A stretch of DNA of 64,000 nt, taken from Rhizobium sp. ICMP 5592 (GTDB lineage Bacteria; Pseudomonadota; Alphaproteobacteria; Rhizobiales; Rhizobiaceae). Made by a program: the position numbers and the translations under genes. Where the stretch lies: positions 1,054,001 to 1,118,000 of the forward strand of contig NZ_QSNT01000002.1 of assembly GCF_009498525.1 (NCBI RefSeq). Direction: 5' to 3'. Below are positions 1 to 8,778 of the stretch, in pieces. Numbering within the stretch: position 1 is the first letter of the stretch; every line of letters starts with the position of its first letter. The notes below the pieces were generated by a model. That model had not been told where the DNA came from. It made no database searches and worked only from the letters and a program-made list of their open reading frames with translations.

Positions 1-724
1 CGCGAATGACGGAGGCGACGGTCGCCAGGATCTTGTCACCGACAGGATGACCGTAGTTGTCGTTGATTTTCTTGAAATGATCGATGTCCGCCAGCACCAG
101 CGCCGTCACGGGACGGGCCATCTGGTTGTCGAAAACGGTTGCCAGGCGATCGTCGAAGGCGCGACGATTGGAGAGCCGTGTCAGTGCATCGGTGTTGGCG
201 ATGCGCTTGTATTCATCCAGCTCCTTGCGGACCTGGTCCATTTCCTGGCTGCGCTGGTTGACGTTCTCGACGGTCCGCTCACCATGCGCCATGGTGTCGC
301 CGGTCGCTTCGGTCAGAATGTCGATGGCGCCGCGCAGCAGGTCGACACTATTGTGATTCTTGGACATGATGCGCTGGCAGGTTTCGCCAAGCAGCCGGTT
401 GTAGCTTTCCAGAGAGGTCTGCTCTTGCTGAAGTGCTCGCAACACGCCATCCAATTCGGTAATGATGCGGGTATGAGCCTCATCGAAAATGCGGCTGGAA
501 TGGCGTGCGGAATGCCGCGTGCTGATCGCGTCCAGCTCTTCTTGCGCGGCGTTGCTGCCGAGGGCGGCGAGTTCGCGTGTGAGGACCGGATTGGAGCCGA
601 TATAGGCTTCATAGAACAGTTCGTAATTCCGCGGGATGGGTGCGACACCCATGGACCGCATGGCATAGGTAATCTGTCCTGCCACGTCGGGAACTTGCGC
701 CTTGGGCGCAATCACCGTATTCAT
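1..724 (-). CDS. GGDEF-domain protein (putative diguanylate cyclase), 3' end outside window
   Basis: Reading leftwards from an ATG at 724, the frame stays open to the window edge (241 codons). The first ~165 residues are a helical, soluble N-terminal region with no membrane segment. They are followed by a typical GGDEF-domain start: a 'NTDALTRLSNRRAF' motif at about residue 178 and an 'ADIDHFKKINDNYGHPVGD' block that carries the metal-binding Asp and substrate-contacting residues. The GG(D/E)EF signature itself lies beyond the edge, so catalytic competence and any EAL domain cannot be judged. Family role: synthesis of cyclic di-GMP from two GTP, controlling motility and attachment. Same strand as the fumarase genes, but separated from them by a 195-bp gap with a strong hairpin, so it is probably transcribed on its own. 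Confidence 0.88.
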   Translation of the reverse strand, partial: MNTVIAPKAQVPDVAGQITYAMRSMGVAPIPRNYELFYEAYIGSNPVLTRELAALGSNAAQEELDAISTRHSARHSSRIFDEAHTRIITELDGVLRALQQEQTSLESYNRLLGETCQRIMSKNHNSVDLLRGAIDILTEATGDTMAHGERTVENVNQRSQEMDQVRKELDEYKRIANTDALTRLSNRRAFDDRLATVFDNQMARPVTALVLADIDHFKKINDNYGHPVGDKILATVASVIR

Positions 725-869
725 CGGCGAACTCCATAATATCAATTCATGAAAGCACTAACTTTACTTAGCCTAAGAATCTTTGAAAAGAAATAAGGCA
801 ATTAATATCAAATTTTATCTGCAATCTAAGATTCAGAATTAATTGCTTTCATATATAGATATACTTAGC

Positions 870-895
870 AGGAAGGCGCCAAATGGCGCCTTCCT
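870..895 (-). terminator. Hairpin downstream of the class I fumarase gene
   Basis: A perfect 11-bp stem with a 4-nt AAAT loop lies 25 bp beyond the fumarase stop codon. On the minus strand the run after the stem is not a clean T tract, so Rho-independent termination is likely but not certain. Confidence 0.6.
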
Positions 896-919
896 TCTCT
901 CTATTCCGGTAAAAATGGG

Positions 920-2527
920 TCAGCCCAGATTGAGCTCCTGGAAGAAATCATTGCCCTTATCGTCGATGACGATGAAGGCGGGGAAGTCTTCCACTTCGAT
1001 TTTCCAGACCGCTTCCATGCCGAGTTCCGGATATTCCAGCACCTCGACCTTTTTGATGCAGTCCTGGGCAAGACGCGCGGCCGGACCGCCGATAGAGCCG
1101 AGATAGAAGCCCTTATGGGTGTTGCAGGCCTCGCGCACGGCGCGCGAGCGGTTGCCCTTGGCGAGCATCACCATCGAGCCGCCGAAGGACTGGAACTGGT
1201 CGACGTAGCTGTCCATGCGCCCGGCCGTCGTCGGGCCGAAGGAGCCGGAGGCGTAACCCGCCGGTGTCTTGGCCGGCCCTGCGTAGTAAACCGGGTGGTT
1301 CTTCAGATATTCGGGCATGCCTTCGCCCTTTTCCAGGCGCTCGCGGATTTTCGCATGCGCCAGGTCACGGGCGACGATGATGGTGCCGGTCAGCGACAGC
1401 CGGGTTTTGACCGGATGGCGTGACAGTTCCGCCAGGATATCGGCCATCGGCCGGTTGAGGTCGATTCGGACCATCGATTCGGACAGCTTCGCCTCATCGA
1501 TTTCGGGCATGTATTTCGACGGATCGGTTTCGAGCTGTTCGATGAAGATGCCGTCGCGGGTGATCTTGCCCTTGGCCTGGCGGTCGGCGGAACAGGAGAC
1601 ACCGAGACCGATCGGCAGCGACGCGCCGTGGCGGGGCAGGCGGATGACGCGAACGTCATGACAGAAATACTTGCCACCGAACTGCGCGCCGACGCCGAGG
1701 CTCTGCGTCAGCTTGTGGATTTCCTTTTCCATTTCGATATCCCGGAAGGCATGCCCGCTTTCGGAGCCCTCCGTGGGCAGACAGTCAAGGTATCGCGTCG
1801 AGGCGAGTTTGACCGTCTTGAGGGTCATCTCGGCCGAGGTGCCGCCAATGACGATCGCCAGATGGTAGGGGGGACAGGCCGCTGTGCCGAGCGTCAGGAT
1901 TTTCTCTTTCAGGAAATCCAGCATGCGGTCATGGGTGAGCAGCGACGGCGTGCCCTGATAGAGGAAGGTCTTGTTGGCAGAACCGCCGCCCTTGGCAACG
2001 AAGAGGAATTCGTAGGCGTCGGTGCCGTCCTCATAGATATCGATCTGGGCCGGAAGGTTGTTCTTGGTGTTCTTTTCCTCGAACATCTTGATCGGAGCGA
2101 GCTGCGAATAGCGCAGGTTCTTCTTCTCGTAGGCATCAAGCACGCCCTTGGCCAAGGCTGCGTTGTCACCGCCTTCGGTCCAGACACGACGGCCTTTCTT
2201 GCCCATGATGATCGCCGTGCCGGTGTCCTGGCACATGGGCAACACGCCGCCGGCGGCGATATTGGCGTTCTTCAACAGGTCGTAGGCCACGAAACGGTCG
2301 TTGTCGGTCGCCTCCGGGTCTTCGAGAATGGAGGCAAGCTGCTTGAGGTGGCCGGGTCGCAGAAGATGGTTGATGTCGGCGAAAGCGGTCTCGGCGAGCA
2401 GCCGGATACCCTCGGGGTCGACGGTCAGGATATCCTGGCCCTTGAACGTATCGACGGAGACGTAATCGCTGGAAATCTTGCGATAGGGAGTGGCGTCTGC
2501 ACCGAGGGGAAAGAGATCGTCAGCCAT
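920..2527 (-). CDS. fumA: Fumarate hydratase, class I (iron-sulfur, FumA type)
   Basis: Interconverts fumarate and malate in the TCA cycle using an oxygen-sensitive [4Fe-4S] cluster. The 535-residue length fits the single-chain class I family. The three expected cluster cysteines are visible at about C99 ([10 protein letters not shown]), C218 ([14 protein letters not shown]) and C312 (VSCSADR). The N-terminal part carries the alpha-like domain and the C-terminal ~200 residues the beta-like domain ('[17 protein letters not shown]'). The ATG at 2527 is preferred because a GAAAGG ribosome site lies just upstream; the longer frame would begin at a TTG (2542). It follows the class II fumarase gene on the same strand after 130 bp, so the two unrelated isozymes may be co-transcribed. 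Confidence 0.96.
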   Translation of the reverse strand: MADDLFPLGADATPYRKISSDYVSVDTFKGQDILTVDPEGIRLLAETAFADINHLLRPGHLKQLASILEDPEATDNDRFVAYDLLKNANIAAGGVLPMCQDTGTAIIMGKKGRRVWTEGGDNAALAKGVLDAYEKKNLRYSQLAPIKMFEEKNTKNNLPAQIDIYEDGTDAYEFLFVAKGGGSANKTFLYQGTPSLLTHDRMLDFLKEKILTLGTAACPPYHLAIVIGGTSAEMTLKTVKLASTRYLDCLPTEGSESGHAFRDIEMEKEIHKLTQSLGVGAQFGGKYFCHDVRVIRLPRHGASLPIGLGVSCSADRQAKGKITRDGIFIEQLETDPSKYMPEIDEAKLSESMVRIDLNRPMADILAELSRHPVKTRLSLTGTIIVARDLAHAKIRERLEKGEGMPEYLKNHPVYYAGPAKTPAGYASGSFGPTTAGRMDSYVDQFQSFGGSMVMLAKGNRSRAVREACNTHKGFYLGSIGGPAARLAQDCIKKVEVLEYPELGMEAVWKIEVEDFPAFIVIDDKGNDFFQELNLG

Positions 2528-2614
2528 GCGTGGACCTTTCAATGCCTTGAAGTGGCGGAAGAGACGTTTGGAAACGGTCTAAATCCGGGAAGGTCCAAAT
2601 GCAATTGCTTGTGT

Positions 2615-2640
2615 GGACTCCCGGCGACTGCCGGAAGTCC
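2615..2640. other. Hairpin in the gap between the two fumarase genes
   Basis: GGACT-C-CCGG / CCGG-A-AGTCC arms form a stem with one mismatch and a 6-nt loop. No T tract follows on the minus strand, so it may be an attenuator or mRNA-stability element rather than a terminator. Confidence 0.35.
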
Positions 2641-2657
2641 TTCTTCGTAAGCCCAGT

Positions 2658-4049
2658 CTACTTCGGCCCAATCATCGTCTCCGGCCGGACAATCGCATCG
2701 TAGTCCTCAGCCGAAACCAGCCCGCTCGCCAGGGCTTCTTCCTTGAGCGTCGTACCGTTCTTGTGCGCTGTCTTGGCGATCTTGGCGGCGTTGTCGTAGC
2801 CGATCTTCGGGGCCAGTGCCGTTACCAGCATCAGCGAGCGTTCCAGACCCGCCTTGATATTGTCCTCGCGGGCCTCGATGCCGACGATGCAATTATCGGT
2901 GAAGGAAACTGCGGCGTCGCCGAGCAGCTGCACCGACTGCAGGAAGTTATAGGCCATCATCGGGTTGTAGACGTTGAGCTCGAAATGACCCTGGCTGTCT
3001 GCGAAGGTGAGGGCCGCGTTGTTGCCGAAGATATGGATACAAACCTGCGTCAGGGCTTCGCACTGGGTAGGATTGACCTTGCCAGGCATGATCGACGAGC
3101 CCGGCTCGTTTTCCGGCAGCGACAATTCGCCGAGGCCGGCGCGCGGACCGGAGCCGAGCAGGCGAATGTCGTTGGCGATCTTGAAGAGAGCGGCGGCCGC
3201 CGCATTGATGGCGCCATGGCTGAAGACCATCGAATCATGAGCGGCGAGCGCCTCGAACTTGTTCGGCGCGGTGACGAAGGGCAGGCCGGTGATCCTGGCG
3301 ATCTCGTCGGCCACCTTTTCGGCAAAGCCGATCGGTGCATTGAGGCCGGTTCCGACAGCCGTGCCGCCCTGGGCGAGTTCGCTGAGGCCCGGCAGCGTCA
3401 GCTCGATGCGCTTGATGGCCGAGGCGACCTGCGCGGCATAGCCGGAAAACTCCTGGCCCAGCGTCAGCGGCGTCGCATCCTGGGTATGGGTGCGGCCGAT
3501 CTTGATGATATGGGCGAAGTCGGCGACCTTCTTCTCCAGGGCTCCATGCAGGTGCCGCAGGCTTGGCAGCAGATGATGGACAATCTGCTCGGCGCAGGCG
3601 ATGTGCATCGCCGTTGGATAGGTATCGTTCGATGACTGGCTCATGTTGACGTGATCGTTCGGATGCACCGGCTTCTTCGAGCCCATGACGCCGCCAAGTA
3701 TTTCAATCGCACGGTTGGAGATCACTTCATTGGCATTCATGTTCGACTGCGTGCCCGAGCCCGTCTGCCAGACGACTAGCGGAAAATGATCGTTGAGCTT
3801 GCCGTCGATGACTTCCTGCGCTGCTTCGGCGATCACTTTGCCGAGAGCGGGGTCCAGCTGCCCAAGCTCCACATTGGCGCGGGCGGCGGCCTGCTTGACG
3901 ATGCCCAGTGCGCGGACGATCGACAATGGCTGCTTCTCCCAGCCGATTTTGAAGTTGCCGAGCGAGCGTTGCGCCTGCGCGCCCCAATAGCGGTCGCTTG
4001 CCACTTCGATCGGGCCAAACGTGTCGGTTTCGGTGCGGGTGGAGGTCAT
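2658..4049 (-). CDS. fumC: Fumarate hydratase, class II (FumC)
   Basis: Cluster-free, oxygen-stable fumarase of the fumarase/aspartase superfamily, acting in the TCA cycle as a homotetramer. The 463-residue protein has the class II landmarks in order: '[14 protein letters not shown]' near residue 98, '[13 protein letters not shown]' near 135, the catalytic-His block '[10 protein letters not shown]' near 185, and the superfamily signature '[11 protein letters not shown]' near 318 with the active-site serine loop. The frame is open 21 codons further upstream, but the ATG at 4049 starts the usual '[14 protein letters not shown]' N-terminus and has an AGGA motif upstream. It is the first gene of a possible fumC-fumA unit. 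Confidence 0.97.
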   Translation of the reverse strand: MTSTRTETDTFGPIEVASDRYWGAQAQRSLGNFKIGWEKQPLSIVRALGIVKQAAARANVELGQLDPALGKVIAEAAQEVIDGKLNDHFPLVVWQTGSGTQSNMNANEVISNRAIEILGGVMGSKKPVHPNDHVNMSQSSNDTYPTAMHIACAEQIVHHLLPSLRHLHGALEKKVADFAHIIKIGRTHTQDATPLTLGQEFSGYAAQVASAIKRIELTLPGLSELAQGGTAVGTGLNAPIGFAEKVADEIARITGLPFVTAPNKFEALAAHDSMVFSHGAINAAAAALFKIANDIRLLGSGPRAGLGELSLPENEPGSSIMPGKVNPTQCEALTQVCIHIFGNNAALTFADSQGHFELNVYNPMMAYNFLQSVQLLGDAAVSFTDNCIVGIEAREDNIKAGLERSLMLVTALAPKIGYDNAAKIAKTAHKNGTTLKEEALASGLVSAEDYDAIVRPETMIGPK

Positions 4050-4461
4050 GATCTCTGATCCTGCTTTTCCGTTGAAAAAGATAGTTGCCATATAGGTCTG
4101 AACGGCGCCCAAGAAAACAGCTGGCCCGTGTATTTCATGACTGAATTCATCATGTTTTTAATCCGCAGCGTGGGGCGTGTTCTTTTTAACACGCTCGACG
4201 GATATTCTTTACAGCGTGCTTATAGGCGCATGAAAACCGCAGGAAAATTCAATAAAAAATTAACCAATAATTTCATAATTTTGTGTGAATTAGATTGCGA
4301 AGCACGCCCTTGCTTTCTCACACGAAGTTGAGGCGTTGAACAAAAGGCGGGGCTGGTCGTTTTCATTTTGATGGTTAAACGATGTTAGGAACATCGTGGC
4401 CGCTTTGAAAGCAGCACCGTCTGTCTCGAGGCTACAGCATGACACGGGGACTGATTAGAGA
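4050..4461. other. 412-bp divergent intergenic region, fumC / L,D-transpeptidase
   Basis: This stretch is markedly more AT-rich than its surroundings (about 4220-4290) and must hold the divergent promoters. A 67-codon open frame at 4128-4331 has no recognisable protein features. A TTAA-N6-TTAG element at 4375 resembles a CtrA box but has the wrong spacing. No RNA gene or repeat was recognised. Confidence 0.5.
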
Positions 4462-6363
4462 ATGAAACTTGTCACCAAAGCCGCAGCATCCGTCCTGGCG
4501 CTTTCCTGCTGCATCTCCGCCGTCGGCGCGACATCCGCGAACGCGATGACCCTCATGGACTTCATTCGTGGAGGCCAGGGACGTCAGCAGAGCACGCAAG
4601 TCTCCGCTCCGGTCACCGCCAATCCAGCGCAGGAGAGCATTGCTGCTCCCAAGTCGGCGCAGCCGAAAGGGCCGCTGCCGAAGGTTGATGCGCCGCAATA
4701 CTATACCTACAGGCCCGAGGCCTTACGGCTGATTGCGTCCAATCGTTTCGCGGATCCTGTGGTGACCGGTGCCGTTGCCGATGCTTCGGCCACGCCGGTG
4801 GCTGTCGATTCGAGTGCGTCGCAGCGCCATCATCTGACCGAAGTTCGCGTCATGGCCACGAATGACGTCGCCAAGGCGGTCGAATCTTATTATGCCGACC
4901 AGAGCAAGCCGCTGGTCTGGGTTGCCGACAATGCCATCAACGACAAGGCCAAGGCTGCCCTGGCTGTTCTCGCCGATGCCGGCTCCGTTGGCCTCGATCC
5001 TGCGGATTATGCGGTGACGCCGCCTAATTTCGACCAATCGAGCGTCGATCAGGAAATGCGCGACCGTGCGCTGATGCAGTTCGAGCTGACGCTTTCCAGC
5101 AAGGTGCTGATGTTCGTTCAGGACACCGTGCGCGGCCGTCTCGACCCGAACAAGATCTCCGGCTATCACGACTTCAAGCGCAAGGACGTCAACCTGATGC
5201 CGGTGCTTGGCATCTTGCGCGCAAGCCCGGATGCCGCCGCCTATCTCAACAGCCGCAGCCCTTCGAACCAGCAGTTCATGGAGCTGAGGGCCGAGCTTGC
5301 CAAGCTCAAGGGTGCCAGCAGCTCCAATGGCAGCAATGTTTCCATTTCTCTGACAGGTATTCTCAAGCCCGGCGGCAGCTCGCCGGAAATGGCTAATATC
5401 GTCAAGGCAATCCAGCATCGCGGCTCCGAAGTCCTGAAGACGGCTCACGCCGCCACGCTCGCTTCCTATCAGGGGACACCGGATTATACCCCGGATCTCG
5501 TGGCGCTGGTCGAGGACTTCCAGAAGGAGAAGGGCCTGACGTCCGATGGCGTTATCGGCCAGTCTTCTGTCCGCGCCATGGTCGGTGAAAACAGTGACGC
5601 GAAGATCCAGAAGCTGGTTATCGCCATGGAGCAGCTGCGCTGGCTACCGAACGAACTTGGATCGCGCTACGTCCTGATCAACCAGCCGGCCTTCATGGTC
5701 TACTACCACAACAACAATCAGGAGCAGCTGTCGATGCGTGTCGTCGTCGGCGGCAAGCAGCATCAGACCTTCTTCTTCGAGGATCAGATTCAGACGGTCG
5801 AGTTCAATCCGTTCTGGGGCGTTCCGCAGTCGATCATCATCAACGAGATGCTGCCGAAGCTGCGCGCCGACCCGAACTATCTCGACCGCATGGGCTATCA
5901 GGTTGAGGTCGGTGGCCGTGCTGTCGCGTCGTCGAGCGTCGACTGGTACGGTTCGACCAAGAGCGTCGCCGTGCGCCAGCCGCCGAGCAGCGACAATGCA
6001 TTGGGCGAGCTGAAGATCCTGTTCCCGAATTCGCATGCGATCTACATGCACGACACGCCGCAGAAGGCCTTCTTCAAGAAGGACATGCGCGCGCTTAGCC
6101 ACGGCTGCGTCCGTCTTGCCGATCCGCGCGCCATGGCCGCTGCCGTGCTGAACACCACGGTCGCGGATGTTGCTAAGCAGATTGCTGGTGGCCAGAACAA
6201 GGCCGTGCCCGTGCCGCAGAAGGTGCCGATCTATATCGCCTACTTCACCGCCTGGCCGAACAAGGACGGCGTCGTGCAGTATTTCAACGATGTCTACGAT
6301 CGCGACGCGGCAACGCAAAAGGCACTCGACGCGACCACCAAGTCCCGCACGGCGCAGATCTGA
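4462..6363 (+). CDS. Secreted L,D-transpeptidase (YkuD/YcbB type) with peptidoglycan-binding domain
   Basis: Cross-links peptidoglycan stems between meso-DAP residues (3-3 bonds) in the periplasm. The 633-residue protein opens with a signal peptide (hydrophobic residues 7-24, cleavage likely after 'SANA'). A low-complexity linker and a helical scaffold follow. Residues ~345-375 are a PG-binding-1-like repeat ('LVALVEDFQKEKGLTSDGVIGQSSVRAM'). A YkuD domain spans ~390-580 with the catalytic 'ALSHGCVRL' motif, placing the nucleophile at C549 and the conserved His at 547. This large domain order resembles E. coli YcbB/LdtD. Such enzymes are numerous in Rhizobiales, whose polar growth relies on 3-3 cross-links. 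Monocistronic: it ends in a clear terminator at 6388-6415. Confidence 0.93.
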   Translation: MKLVTKAAASVLALSCCISAVGATSANAMTLMDFIRGGQGRQQSTQVSAPVTANPAQESIAAPKSAQPKGPLPKVDAPQYYTYRPEALRLIASNRFADPVVTGAVADASATPVAVDSSASQRHHLTEVRVMATNDVAKAVESYYADQSKPLVWVADNAINDKAKAALAVLADAGSVGLDPADYAVTPPNFDQSSVDQEMRDRALMQFELTLSSKVLMFVQDTVRGRLDPNKISGYHDFKRKDVNLMPVLGILRASPDAAAYLNSRSPSNQQFMELRAELAKLKGASSSNGSNVSISLTGILKPGGSSPEMANIVKAIQHRGSEVLKTAHAATLASYQGTPDYTPDLVALVEDFQKEKGLTSDGVIGQSSVRAMVGENSDAKIQKLVIAMEQLRWLPNELGSRYVLINQPAFMVYYHNNNQEQLSMRVVVGGKQHQTFFFEDQIQTVEFNPFWGVPQSIIINEMLPKLRADPNYLDRMGYQVEVGGRAVASSSVDWYGSTKSVAVRQPPSSDNALGELKILFPNSHAIYMHDTPQKAFFKKDMRALSHGCVRLADPRAMAAAVLNTTVADVAKQIAGGQNKAVPVPQKVPIYIAYFTAWPNKDGVVQYFNDVYDRDAATQKALDATTKSRTAQI

Positions 6364-6387
6364 TTGCAGCTTGATACTCGAACACAG

Positions 6388-6415
6388 AAAAGGCGGTCCA
6401 TCGGGCCGCCTTTTT
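6388..6415. terminator. Bidirectional terminator between L,D-transpeptidase gene and gph
   Basis: A-run, GGCGG, 9-nt loop, CCGCC, T-run. With A's on one side and T's on the other it can serve both convergent genes. Confidence 0.85.
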
Positions 6416-6443
6416 CATATCCGCTCAAGAAGTCCGATTCGGA

Positions 6444-7118
6444 TCAGGCCGCGAGCAGCCCCTGCACCAGCGCCGGCGTCAGCTCGTCGTAATGGCTGAT
6501 AATGCGGCTTGGACCGAGGCTTTCCACGCTGACATCGGAATAGCCGAAGGGCACGGCGATCGAGGGGACACCGGCATTGCGGGCGACGAGTATATCGTTG
6601 ACGCTGTCGCCGATCATGACGGTGCGGCTGAGGTCGCCGCCTGCGCGCTCCACCGTGCCGATCAGATGTTCGGCATTCGGCTTGCGAACGGGGAAAGTGT
6701 CCCCGCCGGTGATGGCCTCGAAATAGTGGGTGAGATTGAGCCTCTCGAGCAGCGTGCGGGCGAGGGATTCCATCTTATTGGTGCAAACCGCCAGCTTGTA
6801 GCCCTGGCCCTTCAAGGCATCCATGGCGGCCAGCAGGCCGGGATAGGGTTCAGTCAGGCCTGGCATCGTCTCGCTGTAATGGGTGATGAAGCGCTGAAGA
6901 AGTGCCGGCAGCTCCTCGGGAGCAAGCGTGTAATCCCGCAGCTTGCAGGCGCGTTCGATCATCACCTGCGCGCCGTTGCCGACAAGATGCGTCAGGTCGT
7001 CATAGCTGACGGGCGCGAGATGGAGCGCGTCGATCGTGTGGTTTAGACTGGCGACGAGATCGGCATGGGTGTCGAGCAGGGTGCCGTCGAGATCGAATAC
7101 GACAAGGGGAGATTTCAC
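6444..7118 (-). CDS. gph: Phosphoglycolate phosphatase (HAD superfamily)
   Basis: Dephosphorylates 2-phosphoglycolate formed during DNA repair or oxygenase side reactions. The 224-residue protein shows the HAD motifs: motif I 'VVFDLDGTLLDT' (D9 nucleophile, D11), motif II 'VCTNKM' near residue 113, the motif III Lys in 'PVRKPNAEHL' near 148, and motif IV 'MIGDSVNDI'. The helical cap between motifs I and II is of C1 type. The start is a GTG at 7118; no in-frame ATG lies near motif I. Convergent with the L,D-transpeptidase gene and divergent from rpiA, so it is probably transcribed alone. The HAD family is broad, so substrate assignment is by similarity to Gph only. Confidence 0.9.
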   Translation of the reverse strand: MKSPLVVFDLDGTLLDTHADLVASLNHTIDALHLAPVSYDDLTHLVGNGAQVMIERACKLRDYTLAPEELPALLQRFITHYSETMPGLTEPYPGLLAAMDALKGQGYKLAVCTNKMESLARTLLERLNLTHYFEAITGGDTFPVRKPNAEHLIGTVERAGGDLSRTVMIGDSVNDILVARNAGVPSIAVPFGYSDVSVESLGPSRIISHYDELTPALVQGLLAA

Positions 7119-7316
7119 CAGGAATCAGCCTTTGGAACAGAAGAGAAAAGCAGGTCTTTCGGAGTTAGAAGATCGGGCCGGCAATTGCAACTAATGGCGC
7201 CGCGAGCCGCTTGGAATATGGACCGGGATTTCTATGTGGGGCCGTTATTTTGGCTTTCGTTTGCCCGGAGAGCCGTGTAAACAGCACCCAACGTAACAAT
7301 CGGGAGCAGGTGGCGC

Positions 7317-8018
7317 ATGGACGCCCGCCAAATGAAGATCGAGGCTGCAAGAGCGGCTCTGGCCTATGTCGAGAGCGGTATGCGGCTCGGGATCGGCACG
7401 GGCAGCACGGCCGAGGAATTCGTGCGTTTGCTCGCCGAGAAGGTCGCGGCTGGCCTCGTGATCGAGGGGGTTCCGACCTCCGAGCGGACGGCTCGTCTCT
7501 GCGTCGAGCTCGGCGTACCGCTGAAGTCGCTCGATGAACTTCCCGAACTCGATCTCACCATCGACGGCGCTGACGAAGTGGATGGCGCCCTGCGGTTGAT
7601 CAAGGGCGGCGGCGGTGCGCTGCTGCGCGAAAAGATCGTCGCGGCCTCGTCGCAACGGATGATTGTCATTGCCGACGAAAGCAAGGTTGTTCAGACGCTT
7701 GGCGCCTTTGCGCTGCCGATCGAGGTCAATCCGTTCGGTCTTGTTTCCACGCGGATTCAGATCGAAAAGACGGCCACCCGCCTTGGTCTTTCCGGCGCGC
7801 TCAACCTGCGCCAATCGGAAGACGGCAACTTCACGACCGACGGCGGGCATTTCATCATCGACGCATCTTTTGGCCGTATTCCTGATGCAGAGGCGCTGTC
7901 GATTGCGCTAAATTCGATTCCCGGTGTTGTCGAACACGGGCTCTTTATCAACATGGCGACACTTGCGATCATTGCCGGTCCCTCCGGCGCACGCACGTTG
8001 CAGGCGAACAATACATAG
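7317..8018 (+). CDS. rpiA: Ribose-5-phosphate isomerase A
   Basis: Interconverts ribose 5-phosphate and ribulose 5-phosphate in the non-oxidative pentose phosphate pathway. The 233-residue length is typical. Family motifs are visible: '[11 protein letters not shown]' (phosphate loop, residues ~22-32), 'TIDGADEVD' with the catalytic Asp pair (~81-89), and '[12 protein letters not shown]' with the conserved Lys and Glu (~95-106). The ATG is preceded by GGGAGCAGGTGG. The stop codon overlaps the ribosome site of the next gene, so rpiA and the DUF2059 gene are translationally close and surely co-transcribed. Confidence 0.97.
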   Translation: MDARQMKIEAARAALAYVESGMRLGIGTGSTAEEFVRLLAEKVAAGLVIEGVPTSERTARLCVELGVPLKSLDELPELDLTIDGADEVDGALRLIKGGGGALLREKIVAASSQRMIVIADESKVVQTLGAFALPIEVNPFGLVSTRIQIEKTATRLGLSGALNLRQSEDGNFTTDGGHFIIDASFGRIPDAEALSIALNSIPGVVEHGLFINMATLAIIAGPSGARTLQANNT

Positions 8019-8031
8019 GAGCACTGAACTC

Positions 8032-8604
8032 ATGATAAAAATTGCGGGTCTTGGCCGTTTTGCCGCTGCAACCATCGTTCTTTCTGGTATCGCGCTCGGC
8101 TCCGTCAGTGCGCAGGAAGTCTCGGAAGAGCAGATCAAGGCCGCTCGTGCCGCGATCAACGCGCTCGGCGTCACGAACCAGTTCGACAACATCCTGCCGA
8201 ACCTCGCTGAGCAGCTGAAAAGCACGATGATTCAAGCGAATCCAAACTTCGGCGATGCCATCAACTCGTCCGTCGATGCGACCGCACTTGCTCTTGCGCC
8301 GCGTCGCGCTGATCTGGAGCGTGAAGCTGCCGTAACGTACTCGAAGGCATTTACGACTGAAGAGCTCAACTCCATCGCGACGTTCTTCACCTCGCCAACT
8401 GGCAAGAAATTCCTGCAGGACAATCCGGTTGCCTTGCGCGAGCTTTACAAGGCGGCCGATATCTGGGGGCAGGGCATTTCGCGTGACCTCGCCAACCAGA
8501 GCAGTGACGCTCTGCAGAAGGTGGTGAAGGCGCCGATCGCTCCCGTGCCGACCGACTCTGCCACGGGCGCCCAGCCGGCACCGGCCCCGGCAACCAAGAA
8601 GTAA
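8032..8604 (+). CDS. Secreted DUF2059-domain protein
   Basis: 190 residues beginning with a signal peptide (hydrophobic stretch, predicted cleavage after 'SVSAQ' at about residue 25). An all-helical DUF2059 region follows, recognisable by 'YSKAFTTEELNSIATFFTSPTGKKFLQ' at ~105-131. It ends in a Pro/Ala/Thr-rich tail. The function of DUF2059 is not established; it is periplasmic or surface-exposed by inference. The ATG at 8032 is chosen because AGGAG (8017-8021, overlapping the rpiA stop) lies 10 nt upstream; the open frame extends further 5' inside rpiA without meaning. The gene sits between rpiA and gor and closes that transcript with a strong terminator. Confidence 0.85.
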   Translation: MIKIAGLGRFAAATIVLSGIALGSVSAQEVSEEQIKAARAAINALGVTNQFDNILPNLAEQLKSTMIQANPNFGDAINSSVDATALALAPRRADLEREAAVTYSKAFTTEELNSIATFFTSPTGKKFLQDNPVALRELYKAADIWGQGISRDLANQSSDALQKVVKAPIAPVPTDSATGAQPAPAPATKK

Positions 8605-8668
8605 GCTCGACCTTTGTCGTGATCCCATTCGAATTTTGGGGATAGCGTAATTCGAGCTCTTAGAATTT

Positions 8669-8706
8669 AAAAGCCCGGATAACGTTCCGGGCTTTTCTTT
8701 TTGTGG
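8669..8706 (+). terminator. Rho-independent terminator after the rpiA-DUF2059 unit
   Basis: AAAAGCCCGG, 8-nt loop, CCGGGCTTTT, then CTTTTT: a textbook stem and T tract 65 bp beyond the stop codon. Confidence 0.9.
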
Positions 8707-8778
8707 GTCGAGATCCTATATCAGTGCCGACCCCTATGAGCGCTTCGTGCGCCGCCCTTGTTTCCGCAGGAGTATCCG

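Noticed and set aside
2615..2640. Hairpin between the fumarase genes as a true terminator.
   Set aside because: No T tract on the coding strand and one mismatch in the stem. Kept only as a possible regulatory hairpin.
1628..2650. 340-codon plus-strand frame opposite the class I fumarase gene.
   Set aside because: The minus strand encodes an intact fumarase with all three cluster cysteines; the plus frame has no family features.
4128..4331. 67-codon open frame upstream of the L,D-transpeptidase gene.
   Set aside because: No ribosome site, no recognisable domain, and its composition follows the AT-rich spacer.
4375..4388. TTAA-N6-TTAG before the L,D-transpeptidase gene as a CtrA site.
   Set aside because: The spacing is six, not seven, and the second half-site is mismatched, so chance is a better explanation in an AT-rich gap.
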